64,000 nt of DNA from Owenia fusiformis. Lineage: Eukaryota > Annelida > Polychaeta > Sabellida > Oweniidae. The DNA is taken from assembly GCA_903813345.2 (NCBI GenBank), contig CAIIXF020000011.1, positions 13,189,754 through 13,253,753 on the forward strand, given 5' to 3'. The notes under the pieces were generated by a model. The model had not been told where the DNA came from and did not search any database. It was given only the letters and a program-made list of their open reading frames with translations. A program made the position numbers and the translations under genes. Within the stretch, counting starts at the first letter, position 1, and each line of letters opens with the position of its first letter. Shown piece by piece: positions 32,301-38,300 of the stretch.

Positions 32301-35061
32301 TGATTGAGAAACTGTTGTATCAACGCTGTAGCACTTGGGTCTAAAATACAATTAAAGGGATATTTTACTATCTTGACACAGGTTTCTGGAGATGACTGAC
32401 AGTTGATTTCTTGAAATAATGCTGTGGCACTTGGGTATAATATACAATTGAAGAGATATTTTACCATCTTGGGAAGTCTCTTTGAGATTTCTGTCTGGTG
32501 GAGGAGTGCTGAAACACTATAGTATTAAAACAGGGACTATTAAAGGGATATTTTGCCTCCTTGGGAAATTTGTAGGAACTTTCTAGGAGTTGTTTGCCTA
32601 GGTGGGTTTGATTTTCCTCAACTACTTGTGTATTATAATCTTGTACTTGAAAAATGTTGTCAATATTTGACCATCCTCCTAAGCAGGTGTCCAGAATCCG
32701 TACCTCCTTCTTCCCCCCTGCTATAACCAATTTGGAAGCACCCGATTAAACTGAATCATGTGATGTTATTATGCGCAATGGCTTATACATGATTTCTGTC
32801 ACAGTGTTGCGACAGCCAATCAGATTGCTAGTTCTTAATCGGGGGAATGCTAACTGCTTATTGCAGGGGGTAAAAAGAAAGAATATATTCTGGATGTTGA
32901 AGCCCTGTGATCGGAGGTTGATATTTGAAACAAATCTGAATTTTGTCTCAATAACCACCAATCCAGCTTATTTTCAACTAGAAAGATTTCAATACACAAG
33001 TAGTTGTGGAGGTGATTTGAAAAATCAACCCCACATTTATGGGGGAAGGCTGGGTGTACTATCCTTATTCGGTTTGTTTATTTTGTGGTATGAGGAAAGA
33101 AGTTCTATTAAAAACCTGCTTGGGGACTTCAATGGTATACTACAGCACCATCTTTGAATAGAATACTATAATTTGCAGACATATAATGCACAGAATAACT
33201 GGAAAACATGTGATCTAAATGGTGGACAATTCAAATGCTGAATAATTGCCGATATGAAGCATTGTTTCAAGTAATCAATCATACTATTACATCGGGAAAA
33301 GTGTTTTGTAAAAGAGAACAAGAGAATTGGTAAGGAAAATGCTGATATGAGACCTGATTTCCATCTACAATTCATCAAGGTATCCAACTAAAACAATATG
33401 GTGGACAATAGAGAGGTTAAGCAACACCACTTTTTACAACATAAACCGCGAACGGGAAGGCGCGCGCAGGTTTTTCTCAGGATATGACGTCATATTGTTC
33501 TACTTATTTCCCGGTTTACGTACATCCAAACGTGAAAAATCAAAGTCTAGGTAGGTCGTTCCGTAAAGGATTTTTCATACTTTATCAAGTTCGATTGAGA
33601 TAAATATGATATAGGTCGAATACATAAACATGTTTGACACAAATCTGTGTATAAATCGAGATCATTTGTCTCCAATCTAATCAAATATAACTTGAATATT
33701 GAGGCACCCATTCCATATGTATATTCTGATGAGATTACATGCAATTGCAATTACCCACATGTCAACTCATCCTAATTCTTTATACATATTGTGAGACCAT
33801 AGTAATAAAACTATGAATGCTTTGAAGACTTGCTTTAAAGATATTATTGCGTCCAGTTGTATTTTGTAAGATTCAAGATGTCATAGAACACTACCAGGGT
33901 GTGAAACATCTCATTTGTTAACACTTCAATTTGTCAATAAAGTAATATTTTTTATACTTTTAAAGTAGAAAATAAAACGAAAGGCCGCTAAGAAAAAGAA
34001 AAAAAATCATTTTGAGGTTTGCGTTTGTGTTACGTCTAAAGTGCTCCGCTTAAAGCACTTTTGTTCATAGTACGTAAACGGGAACGTAAAGGTTTACGTT
34101 TGCGGTTCGCGTCATGAAAAATCGTCTTGCTTAACCTCTCTAATAGGAACATTTTCAAAACCCAGATATAAATGAAAAATATATCAATGAAATAAATCTA
34201 TTGTTTAAAAAAAATATAAATGCTGAAAAAAGGCAGATATGAAGCATTGTATCCAGTAATCAATCTCTCATTACATTGGTAAACATTTTGTGAAAGAAAA
34301 CAAGAGAATACTGTACTAGGTAAGGAAACTGCTGACATAGTCCTGATTTTCATCTTCAATTCATCAAGGTATCCAACTACATCTACACAATTTGGAATAG
34401 GTTTCAGCTGTCGTTGAGGAACATGTAGTTTGCCTTATCAAGGTCAAAAAATGAAAAAAAAGCATACCGAACCCACATTCATGGGGGCACATGTGATCAT
34501 AACAGTGAATGGTAACATATTTGGGATCATTTTCTGCGGATAGATGAGCTTGCAGGCCATCTAATTATCCCGCATTTTGCTTATTTGTCACGCATTTGCT
34601 GAAGAAATTGAAGTCACGCCTGTTCTTTCTGCATGAGAGAATATGTCAAGCAAATACACGTTTTTTCAAATCATTGTCAAGCAAAAATGTTTCAGTTCAC
34701 AAAAGAACACCGAAACAAATGAACACAGTTTGGTAGGAAGTTTCATGCGAATATGTCATGCATTTGCTTTGTTTTGTCTCGTCCCCTTACCTTTGTTGAA
34801 TATTTTTGACATGAAGGTGAGACTGAGATGTTTTGCTGAATTTCTCTGAAATTCTTTGAAAGGAGAGTTCTACCCCTAGATCAAATATATGACCAATGAA
34901 TTTAATATGAATGAGGATAAATTGAAAGAAATTGGATTACCTGGTGGGTTTTGAGCAAGATGTTGTTCTAATAGTTCTTCATTTAGAACAAATTCAAACC
35001 ACATTGGTTTATTCACAAGTTGTGAGTCATCTAAAGCATTCTCTTGCTCCATCTCTGCCAT
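5250..35061 (-). CDS. INTS8: Integrator complex subunit 8 (complete, 24 coding exons)
   Basis: INTS8 is an alpha-helical repeat scaffold of the nuclear Integrator complex, which cleaves nascent RNA of paused polymerase II and processes snRNA 3' ends. With INTS6 it docks PP2A, which opposes CTD and SPT5 phosphorylation. I joined 24 exons using GT-AG borders and compatible phases: 121+126+109+147+148+168+93+168+95+130+65+176+116+111+208+110+85+89+119+119+155+139+44+132 = 2973 nt, or 990 residues plus TAG; human INTS8 is about the same size. The match runs end to end: WFEF at residues 21-24, KLLAMKSAAYLKWDL, RLEGYCTAC, AETCKELP, ISLWPTALP, YLEAGAVSS and TYYDFIWDITILEYL. The ATG at 35059-35061 is preceded by an in-frame TAA. 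No frameshift or internal stop was seen, so the gene looks functional. It is assigned by protein similarity recalled from the family, without a database search. Confidence 0.95.
5382..6827 (-). other. INTS8 intron 23 with a direct repeat
   Basis: A block containing CCCTTATTTCAAAAGTTATA occurs at about 5800-5870 and again at about 5985-6060, an old tandem duplication with a spacing of about 190 bp. There is no gene. Confidence 0.5.
6828..6871 (-). CDS. INTS8: INTS8 coding exon 23 (44 bp)
   Basis: A short exon, codons 933-947. It encodes NLHHNRGEEDKQQIA, matching the family's YLHHKRGETDKRQIA. The acceptor is tttttgaag|AT, with a CTTAAC branch-like motif about 11 bases upstream. The donor is ATTGCG|gtaagt. 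Confidence 0.93.
7256..7394 (-). CDS. INTS8: INTS8 coding exon 22
   Basis: Codons 887-933. It encodes VIVLCQLLDDVDYSLAFKS and AMDTYYDFIWDITILEYL. The donor GCCA|gtatcttttt is atypical and resembles the U12 consensus. Confidence 0.95.
7395..8358 (-). other. INTS8 intron 21, no gene seen
   Basis: It contains a small dispersed repeat fragment at about 7728-7785 that is the inverse of 1425-1482. Otherwise it is unremarkable AT-rich sequence. Confidence 0.4.
8359..8513 (-). CDS. INTS8: INTS8 coding exon 21
   Basis: Codons 835-886. It encodes YMAAVQSYLEAGAVSSHYF and RLIKCCSNLNNHTQ, near-identical in pattern to vertebrate INTS8. The donor is ACACAG|gtagct. Confidence 0.97.
8938..9056 (-). CDS. INTS8: INTS8 coding exon 20
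   Basis: Codons 795-835. It encodes WRLMDHSIETSPNNAQLL and ends KADIHY, matching the family's SINPNNHSWLIIQADIYF. The phase selects acceptor tttatag|T over ttcag|GT. The donor is CACTATG|gtaggt. Confidence 0.93.
9272..9301. repeat. Perfect 30 bp palindrome in INTS8 intron 19
   Basis: CATGGGCATTCAACT followed directly by its exact reverse complement, with no loop. A cruciform or strong RNA hairpin is possible. It has no obvious terminal repeats and may be a compact palindromic transposon end. Confidence 0.9.
9438..10041. mobile_element. MITE with long terminal inverted repeats (about 25 bp)
   Basis: The left end ACCGTATTCTCTGTAATTAG-CGCCC mirrors the right end, GGGCG-GTAATTACAGAGAATACGGT. 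TA flanks both sides, as in Tc1/mariner or pogo-type MITEs. An extra internal copy of the end (GAGAATACGGTA) sits near 9632. There is no coding frame. Its right end directly abuts the 83 bp exon-edge array. Confidence 0.75.
10042..10718 (-). repeat. 83 bp x 8 tandem array duplicating the exon 19 splice donor
   Basis: Equivalent donor positions fall at 10076, 10159, 10242, 10325, 10408, 10491, 10574 and 10657 (first exonic base on the minus strand), exactly 83 bp apart with no indels. Each unit holds about 62 bp identical or nearly so to the 3' end of INTS8 exon 19, the donor CCAAC|gtaaga and about 21 bp of intron. The unit at 10408 has lost the donor (GT to TT). The other copies are intact and so compete as cryptic donors. 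Use of a downstream copy would read into an immediate in-frame TAA (ACG TAA). Two sub-types differ in the intronic part (ATAATCAC versus AAAGTTAC on the plus strand). Confidence 0.95.
10657..10775 (-). CDS. INTS8: INTS8 coding exon 19 (its donor is multiplied downstream)
   Basis: Codons 756-795. It encodes LRVLLSCVTKLYSIVKD and ends CEYISLWPTALP, matching the family's EHISIWPSSIP. The donor is CCAAC|gtaaga. The last 62 bases of this exon and the first ~21 bases of the intron form the unit repeated in the array that follows. Confidence 0.93.
11008..11096 (-). CDS. INTS8: INTS8 coding exon 18
   Basis: Codons 726-755. It encodes VVQLYSGTGGQKS ... HSFLTFALKIQ, aligning with the family's VVQICS ... 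RSELLSFIKKL. A nearer acceptor (tatacag at 11081) would break the frame of the next exon, so tttttag|TG at 11096 is chosen. Confidence 0.88.
11453..11537 (-). CDS. INTS8: INTS8 coding exon 17
   Basis: Codons 698-726. It encodes FARAVAETCKELPDIQNAR, matching the family's AATCKELPG. The donor is GACACAG|gtacaa. Confidence 0.95.
11538..12471 (-). other. INTS8 intron 16, no gene seen
   Basis: AT-rich with an A-run near 12058. No repeat or reading frame of note. Confidence 0.4.
12472..12581 (-). CDS. INTS8: INTS8 coding exon 16
   Basis: Codons 661-697. It encodes SLAFLLCVEEWEYI. The acceptor is cattgtag|AT and the donor is ATACAG|gtaacc. Confidence 0.92.
13150..13398. mobile_element. Copy of a dispersed 'GGCTACRCC' element
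   Basis: The segment AAAATGCTTTTTATTTGAAA ... TTTTTGTAAAATTCAA ... C-run ... CTGAAAGCTGGCTACACC is shared with 22099-22341. The right end matches, while the left end is eroded. It lies in INTS8 intron 15 and is non-coding. Confidence 0.65.
13476..13683 (-). CDS. INTS8: INTS8 coding exon 15
   Basis: The largest exon, codons 592-661. It encodes KAKELLLTAEKTIKEFSYKL, then LLYYQRHG. The family has an 'AKQLFAACLELVTEFSPKL' helix here. The donor is GAATCAG|gtatag. Confidence 0.93.
13930..14090. mobile_element. Degenerate small MITE ('CACCACC' family)
   Basis: It runs from ATATCACTACCTGG to TTTGGTGGTGAC, with an interior related to 21293-21439. The terminal repeats are imperfect here. Confidence 0.45.
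14275..14385 (-). CDS. INTS8: INTS8 coding exon 14
   Basis: Codons 555-591, phase 0 at both ends. It encodes WKLHRELQAIFDSFPQ and ends RQALQMK. The acceptor is gtttttcag|TGG and the donor is ATGAAG|gtaggt. Confidence 0.92.
14628..14743 (-). CDS. INTS8: INTS8 coding exon 13
   Basis: Codons 516-554. It encodes LLLSYDPAEIKAILQQLH, matching the family's LILSVDPWRIRQILIELH. The donor is GAAAAG|gtatgt. Confidence 0.93.
15140..15315 (-). CDS. INTS8: INTS8 coding exon 12
   Basis: Codons 457-516. It encodes SVLSRLSVQTSEILPLL and SDSLQILLAAE. This is the least conserved part against vertebrate INTS8, but both phases fit. The donor is AGTAATG|gtatgt. Confidence 0.87.
15746..15810 (-). CDS. INTS8: INTS8 coding exon 11
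   Basis: A short exon covering codons 436-457. It encodes ALDRAGRMATKDQKHHIRN. The acceptor is ttcttctag|GCT and the donor is CTCAG|gtaata. Confidence 0.88.
16349..16419 (-). repeat. tRNA-derived (SINE-head-like) fragment
   Basis: On the minus strand it has a box A-like ATCGCTCAGTAGTAGCG, a 5 bp anticodon stem GCGTG/TACGC with loop TACCTCT, and a box B-like GGATTCGATCC. The loop places CCT at the anticodon position (Arg-like). The acceptor arms do not pair and the T stem has a mismatch, so it is a tRNA-derived SINE or pseudo-tRNA rather than a working tRNA. Confidence 0.6.
16547..16676 (-). CDS. INTS8: INTS8 coding exon 10
   Basis: Codons 392-435. It encodes TCNTVHRLLDAE and SQQLAFLFK. The acceptor is ttttgtag|G and the donor is TTCAAA|gtaagt. 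Confidence 0.9.
17111..17205 (-). CDS. INTS8: INTS8 coding exon 9
   Basis: Codons 361-392. It encodes DALVDLLLKDNETRELS. The acceptor is gttttag|GAT and the donor is GACAG|gtatta. Confidence 0.9.
17228..17590. repeat. Dispersed repeat block interrupted by the HINE-like element (copy 1)
   Basis: It contains GGATAT/ATATCC inverted motifs, a two-fold tandem of about 66 bp (CATACTTGGAC ... GTTTGTAAAAACTT) at about 17322-17425, and a block CAGATATAGTATATCTGCCC ... ATCGGGATCTGT. The last block is repeated at 19590-19750, where it runs on without interruption. Confidence 0.7.
17607..19296 (-). mobile_element. HINE/pearl-like non-autonomous element, minus orientation
   Basis: Read on the minus strand it starts TTAGCTCACATGGTGAGCTT (stem AGCTCAC/GTGAGCT) and has a GTCCGTCC-type microsatellite. 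About four core repeats of ~335 bp follow (marker AACATTGATTTGTC), and it ends with GTGAGCCCAGTACC-CAC-GGTACTAA, a 3' hairpin. It lies within INTS8 intron 8. No reading frame for Rep/helicase exists. The same element in plus orientation occurs at 54141-57685. This design fits non-autonomous Helitron-like (Helentron/HINE) elements, called pearl in bivalves. Confidence 0.65.
19480..19930. repeat. Dispersed repeat block, uninterrupted copy 2
   Basis: It repeats the block CAGATATAGTATATCTGCCC ... ATCGGGATCTG and continues directly into AATCAATCAGAAATTTGAG, whereas copy 1 has the HINE-like element between these two parts. It is flanked by AGGATAATCTCTAT inverted motifs. Confidence 0.7.
20190..20357 (-). 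CDS. INTS8: INTS8 coding exon 8
   Basis: Codons 305-360. It contains RLEGYCTACHAL, matching the family's RLAGYCQAC. The acceptor is placed at ggtatctag|ATA because a pyrimidine tract precedes it; an alternative is ctgag|TGC nine bases later. The donor is ACTAAT|gtaagt. Confidence 0.88.
21055..21147 (-). CDS. INTS8: INTS8 coding exon 7
   Basis: Codons 274-304, starting LLYDLGCLRFYEQNY, a TPR-like helix pair. The acceptor is gttttag|CTT and the donor is GACAAG|gtaatt. Confidence 0.93.
21293..21439. mobile_element. Small MITE with 11 bp terminal inverted repeats
   Basis: ATGTCACCACC at the left and GGTGGTGACAT at the right are exact inverses, with a spacer of about 125 bp. Related ends occur at about 1583-1605, 13400-13425 and 31829-31850. 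Non-coding; it lies in INTS8 intron 6. Confidence 0.65.
21620..21787 (-). CDS. INTS8: INTS8 coding exon 6
   Basis: Codons 218-273. It encodes IKEQLSISGQVLNMCL and ends DQVQCQ. The acceptor tttttacag|ATA keeps phase 0 after the 7.1 kb intron 5, and no further exon is needed between. Confidence 0.9.
22099..22341. mobile_element. GGCGTAGCC-type MITE
   Basis: The ends are TAGGCGTAGCCAG and CTGGCTACGCCACT, which are inverted. The interior has two poly-C tracts, each following GATCGCAC, and the AAAATGCTTTTTATTTGAAA core shared with 13150-13398. Related ends are at 25425-25462, 29643-29826 and 63600-63650, so this is a multi-copy family. Confidence 0.7.
23505..23642. repeat. Near-perfect 138 bp foldback
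   Basis: The arms start CTTGGTCACATTTGCTC and end GAGCAAATGTTACCAAG. They include the GC-rich segment GCGCCCGGCCGAT and its inverse ATCGGCCGGGCGC, and meet at TTGAATTCAA. The loop is minimal. It is probably a palindromic MITE. Confidence 0.85.
24069..24741. repeat. Direct repeat pair (about 170 bp, spacing about 506 bp)
   Basis: 24069-24242 and 24575-24741 share CAGAAGTCT ... AAGAATCTAACATTTA ... GTGTACCAACATCACCT ... AACAGTCTAAAATTGC. A second direct pair (GCGTGCAGAGTCTA ... AATGCAAAGGGTAG) lies at 22583-22668 and 23699-23782. Confidence 0.75.
28858..29005 (-). CDS. INTS8: INTS8 coding exon 5
   Basis: Codons 168-217. It encodes CVQCVIQESFPHRQTQ and a Pro/Gln-rich linker. The phase from exon 4 (2+1) requires the acceptor tttttag|TTGTG rather than the closer gtgcag. 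The donor is ATACAG|gtttga. Confidence 0.88.
29416..29562 (-). CDS. INTS8: INTS8 coding exon 4
   Basis: Codons 119-168. It encodes VQAVLLELLC ... ALQLYHR, corresponding to the human NMLLNELLC ... AVLLYNR segment. The acceptor is cttgcag|G and the donor is AGATG|gtaaat. Confidence 0.93.
29643..29826. mobile_element. GGCGTAGCC-related MITE in INTS8 intron 3
   Basis: It runs from GCAGGCGTGTAGCCAGG with a G run to CTGACTACAGGCCTGC. The interior has AGTGAACCCCC motifs repeated twice. It begins about 80 bp upstream of exon 4 in gene direction. It is transcribed as intron and not coding. Confidence 0.6.
30129..30445. mobile_element. piggyBac-type MITE flanked by TTAA
   Basis: The left TTAA|CCCTTTCCCGACG and the right CGTCGTGAAAGGG|TTAA match over 12 of 13 terminal bases, with the TTAA target duplication typical of piggyBac. 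There is an internal GGAGCC...CGTC(C/G)TGAAAG repetition. It is 317 bp with no transposase. Confidence 0.75.
30556..30664 (-). CDS. INTS8: INTS8 coding exon 3
   Basis: Codons 83-119. It encodes KLLAMKSAAYLKWDLSILQ, one of the best conserved INTS8 blocks. The acceptor is tttttcag|AG and the donor is GACAA|gtatgg. Confidence 0.95.
31010..32045. repeat. Repeat-bounded region in INTS8 intron 2
   Basis: A block with GGGATCTGATAAGGGATTTT (about 31010-31080) recurs at about 31975-32045. Between them are ATCCTATGAT/ATCATAGGAT inverted motifs and a hairpin at 31529-31563 with a perfect 14 bp stem (ATATCTGTGGAATA). It could be a decayed transposon with direct terminal repeats. Nothing in it codes for protein. 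Confidence 0.5.
31529..31563. repeat. Perfect 14 bp stem hairpin
   Basis: ATATCTGTGGAATA and TATTCCACAGATAT separated by 7 bases. Confidence 0.85.
32215..32340 (-). CDS. INTS8: INTS8 coding exon 2
   Basis: Codon 41 (last two bases) to codon 83 (first base). It encodes DPSATALIQQFLNQ and a polar linker. The acceptor is tattttag|AC and the donor is AAAATG|gtaatt. Degenerate copies of its 5' edge follow at 32374-32575. Confidence 0.93.
32275..32575 (-). repeat. Decayed tandem duplication of the INTS8 exon 2 acceptor region
   Basis: Three units of about 96 bp. The functional unit contains exon 2's 5' part and its acceptor. The second (about 32374-32470) keeps an exon-like CCAAGTGCCACAGCATTATT preceded by attatac, so the acceptor AG is lost. 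The third (about 32471-32575) is more degenerate but keeps the AAAGGGATATTTT block. On the minus strand the first two units even read as near-repeats PSATALIQQ and PSATALFQE. Confidence 0.75.
33247..34382. repeat. Direct repeats flanking a MITE in INTS8 intron 1
   Basis: 33247-33396 and 34227-34382 share GATATGAAGCATTGT, GTAATCAATC and AATTCATCAAGGTATCCAAC. The MITE at 33411-34140 lies between them, so the duplication is older than, or was split by, the insertion. Confidence 0.7.
33411..34140. mobile_element. 730 bp TA-flanked MITE
   Basis: The ends GAGAGGTTAAGCAA and TTGCTTAACCTCTC are exact inverses and both sides carry TA. The subterminal part is CpG-rich, with CGCGAACGGGAA at the left and a GGTTTACG/CGTAAACC set near both ends. 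It has no transposase; it is Tc1/mariner-like by its TA target. Confidence 0.75.
34941..35061 (-). CDS. INTS8: INTS8 coding exon 1
   Basis: Residues 1-40 plus the first base of codon 41. It starts MAEMEQENALDD and contains M-WFEF (21-24), the N-terminal motif reported to be needed for PP2A docking. The donor is CCACCAG|gtaatc. Confidence 0.93.
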
Positions 35062-35326
35062 TATCGAGCTAAAACCATAGAAAAGATTTTAAAACTTGTT
35101 TTCATGGGTTCGACGAACAGACACAACTTCCGGTTTAAGGATGGTAAAGCTTTCATTGAATTACTCTAATAGCAAGTATCATTTGGACAGAAGGTATAAT
35201 TTTTCTGCAAAAATACTACCTTAAGAAGGCTCCAGCATACTTTAACTACGATATTGAAACCCTGAGTCTCACATTTTTGCTCGAAATCTTTTGCGCAAAA
35301 CGACAGTGCGCGCGCAAATTAGTAAG
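35062..35326. promoter_or_regulatory. Probable bidirectional promoter of INTS8 and morgue
   Basis: This 265 bp separates the two start codons, on opposite strands. It contains ACTTCCGGT at 35126-35134 (ETS/GABP-type site) and the palindrome TGCGCGCGCA at 35307-35316 (NRF1-like). No TATA box stands out in a sensible place. Divergent housekeeping-type promoters with these two motifs are common. That the two genes share regulation is inferred, not shown. Confidence 0.65.
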
Positions 35327-35377
35327 ATGGCTACTTCCGTAAACAAAGTTGATGTTTCTGATTTTCTACTTGAAGAG
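35327..35377 (+). CDS. morgue: morgue exon 1
   Basis: MATSVNKVDVSDFLLEE, phase 0, donor GAAGAG|gtattt. A short exon just after the shared promoter. Confidence 0.75.
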
Positions 35378-38300
35378 GTATTTTAGTGTTTTCTAGCCTA
35401 AATTTAAACATCATTCATACAATCATAGATAGTTTATAATGTCAAGAAACTAATTACGCCATTTGATTTAGAATAACTTTGACATTTTATTTGCAATGTC
35501 TGTACACAGATATCAGAATTTTTATTGTACAGTGGTGAACATAAATAATTACTAGAGTCCATTTCACTGCTTCATTTCGTCAGTAGAACGGCGAAAATAA
35601 GAAATTGGGAGACAATTGTGCAATAATATATGGAAAAGTGTATTCATAATGTACATGAATGACATTTGTATATTTCAGATTTTTTAGTTTTTTGTGCAAT
35701 AAGCCTGTGCCGTCTTGTAATTTGAAGAATTTCAGCCATGTTAATGTTATTGAAAATAACATGGCAGAGAAACATCCAAATATAAGAGGCCACACACTTT
35801 ATAAGCCAAACTAGAAGCAATCCAAGATATACAAATGTCATTCATGTACATTATGAATATACTTTTCCATATATTATTGCACAATGGTCTCCCAATTTCT
35901 TATTTTTGCCGTTCTACTGACGAAATGAAGCAGAGCCCGGTATACACCAATGGGGCAAAATCCCACTTGCCCCATCGAGTCCCATCTTGCCCCATCGAAT
36001 CCCAATTTGCCCCATCGAATCCCACGAAGTCCCATGGGACCTTGATGACTTTGCCCCATAGAGTCCCATCAAGTCCCATGGAGTCCCATTAAATCCCACC
36101 GTGCCCCATTGGTGTATGTCAGGCTTCACACAACATGTCATATTCATCGAAAATCCAACGATGCCCCATGGAAAGAATGAACATGTTCATTATCGATGGG
36201 ACTCCTTGGGATTTTGCCCCATCTTGCCCCATCGAGTCCCACGGAGTCCGTCTCATGTGGGACTTCATGGGACCTCGTGGGACTCGATGGGGCAAAATCC
36301 CACGAAGTCCCATGGAGTCTCACGGACTTCATGGGGCACAATCCCAAAAGGTCCCACGAGGTCCCACGAATGTTAAGTCTATGGAGGTCCCAACTTGCCC
36401 CATTGGTGTATACCGGGCTTAACACTATGGAAAATACATTCTGTCACATATGTCATAAATTCTTACCTCAGTGAATTGAGTGCTCTATTTTCTCCATCCC
36501 TGAACGTACAAATAAAGTGGAATTTGTGTCCATAATGACAAAAAGGAACTTCAAAAGTATAAGTGATATTCACATGTCAAAGGTGCAACAATAAGTTCAA
36601 TGATCATCGACCAGTGTCAAAATATATTTAAGTTTGGATAAATCGTCAAGATTAACATATGTTTTTATTATCTGCAAAGAAACCCCCTGGATGAACATTA
36701 TTTCAGCTGATATTCCTCTATAAGTGGGACTCCCTTTATAGAAGCTTTGAACTGAATTTACACTTCTTAATGCTGAAATTAAGGGTTTATCCATACCTTT
36801 TAAGAAAATAGGTATGTCAAAGAAGATGTTAAGCCAAATATTGACCCGATTGCTTAGAAAAAATTTCGAATTTTCTCTCTACAGTCCTTGTTGCCCCTTT
36901 AATGCCGACTTCAAATGTTGAGATGATTTTGGAGCCCGATTATGCAACATGACACGTGCCAGCTTTCAAAATGCCGTTCTGCCATTTTGAAACCTGTCAT
37001 GAGTAAATAAGATCCATGCTTGAGTCCAAATTTTGTAGTCGATGCTTGGAGGTCGGTGGTCTATTCTTTTTCGTACACCTTATTATTTAAGCATAGGGTG
37101 TTGATATGATATGGCCCTAGTCATCTAAGAAGGTTTCTGTAACTGAAATCTATAAATTTATTTATCCAGTTTTTGATCGATGTGGGAGCATACTTTTTGG
37201 CACATTTGTTTTAAAAGTATAATCATTCTAGTGAGTGGGTTATTGTGAAAATGATTGTTTATTTTGAATCATTTTCCGTCACAGAATAAAATACCTCAAG
37301 TAATCTAGTATTTGTTGATTGGCTACTGATGCAAAACAAAGGTTCACAAAGGTATTTTCAATGCCAAATAAACATTTTTGTCCTATTGATATTTAATATG
37401 TTAATATGCTTCAATTCTAGTACAAGGCCTGCATGTTGTGTAATGCATTCTATGGGCCAAACTTTGGACAGCCTGTCTGCAGCTCATGCCACTATTTTAT
37501 TTACCCAGAAGATGTCAACATCCCAGAAGACAACTGTTTTCTAATGCAGGTAAGGTCTTGCCATTATTTATCAATAGCTACTATATCACTTAAATGCAGT
37601 TTTCTTCCCTTTTTTGTCGAGTAGGTGAAGAATTCTCATTTTTATATTTCTGACAGAAGTAGATTAACCCTTATCCTCCCGATTAAAATGGCAAAAAGTG
37701 CAATTTTGCCCCTTTCTAAAAGCTGTAAATCAAGGTTGAAATAATTACTTTTCAATTGTTTTTATTTTAAATTGATCGTGAAGACCAATTCAAACGCACA
37801 TTTTACCTAGTTTATTCAATATCATCCATGTGTGTCATACTTCACCTGTTCCAAATGTGCTTTAATTTCTTCTGGACCACCATTTTCCCAGAAGGGTTAA
37901 ATAATATTCCCATTTTCATAAAACAAGTGCAGTAAAACCTGTATATATCTTTTTACTGAAAAAAGGTGTTCACTTCAGAAAGCTAAAGGGTAATGTATAC
38001 AGAAGTCACGTGTGGAGGAAGGGTGTCTACTGGAGACAGGTGTTCACTAGAGAGAGGTGTTCACTAGAGAGAGGTGTTCACTAGAGAGGTGTTCATTAAG
38101 ACAGCTTTTACTGTAGTTCTAATTTTCAAGTTGGTGTAAATTGGTAAAATTAATCCTACTTTAACCATGTACTTTACTTACCATCATATAGAAGACAGAC
38201 TCGGGAGATTCCGGGAATGAAGAACCGAAAGGCGAGGAAGATTTTTATGAGTCTGAAGAAAAGCGTAATTTGGGGAGCCAGCCAAGCCACTATGCAAGTA

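Noticed and set aside
32771-33157. 128-codon plus-strand frame
   Set aside because: It lies in INTS8 intron 1 with a similar-length frame on the other strand. No domain pattern or splice logic.
35835-36474. Many overlapping frames of 60-95 codons on both strands
   Set aside because: They are products of the GTCCCA/GCCCCATCG minisatellite, which has few stop codons in any frame. Composition is repetitive and unlike a protein.
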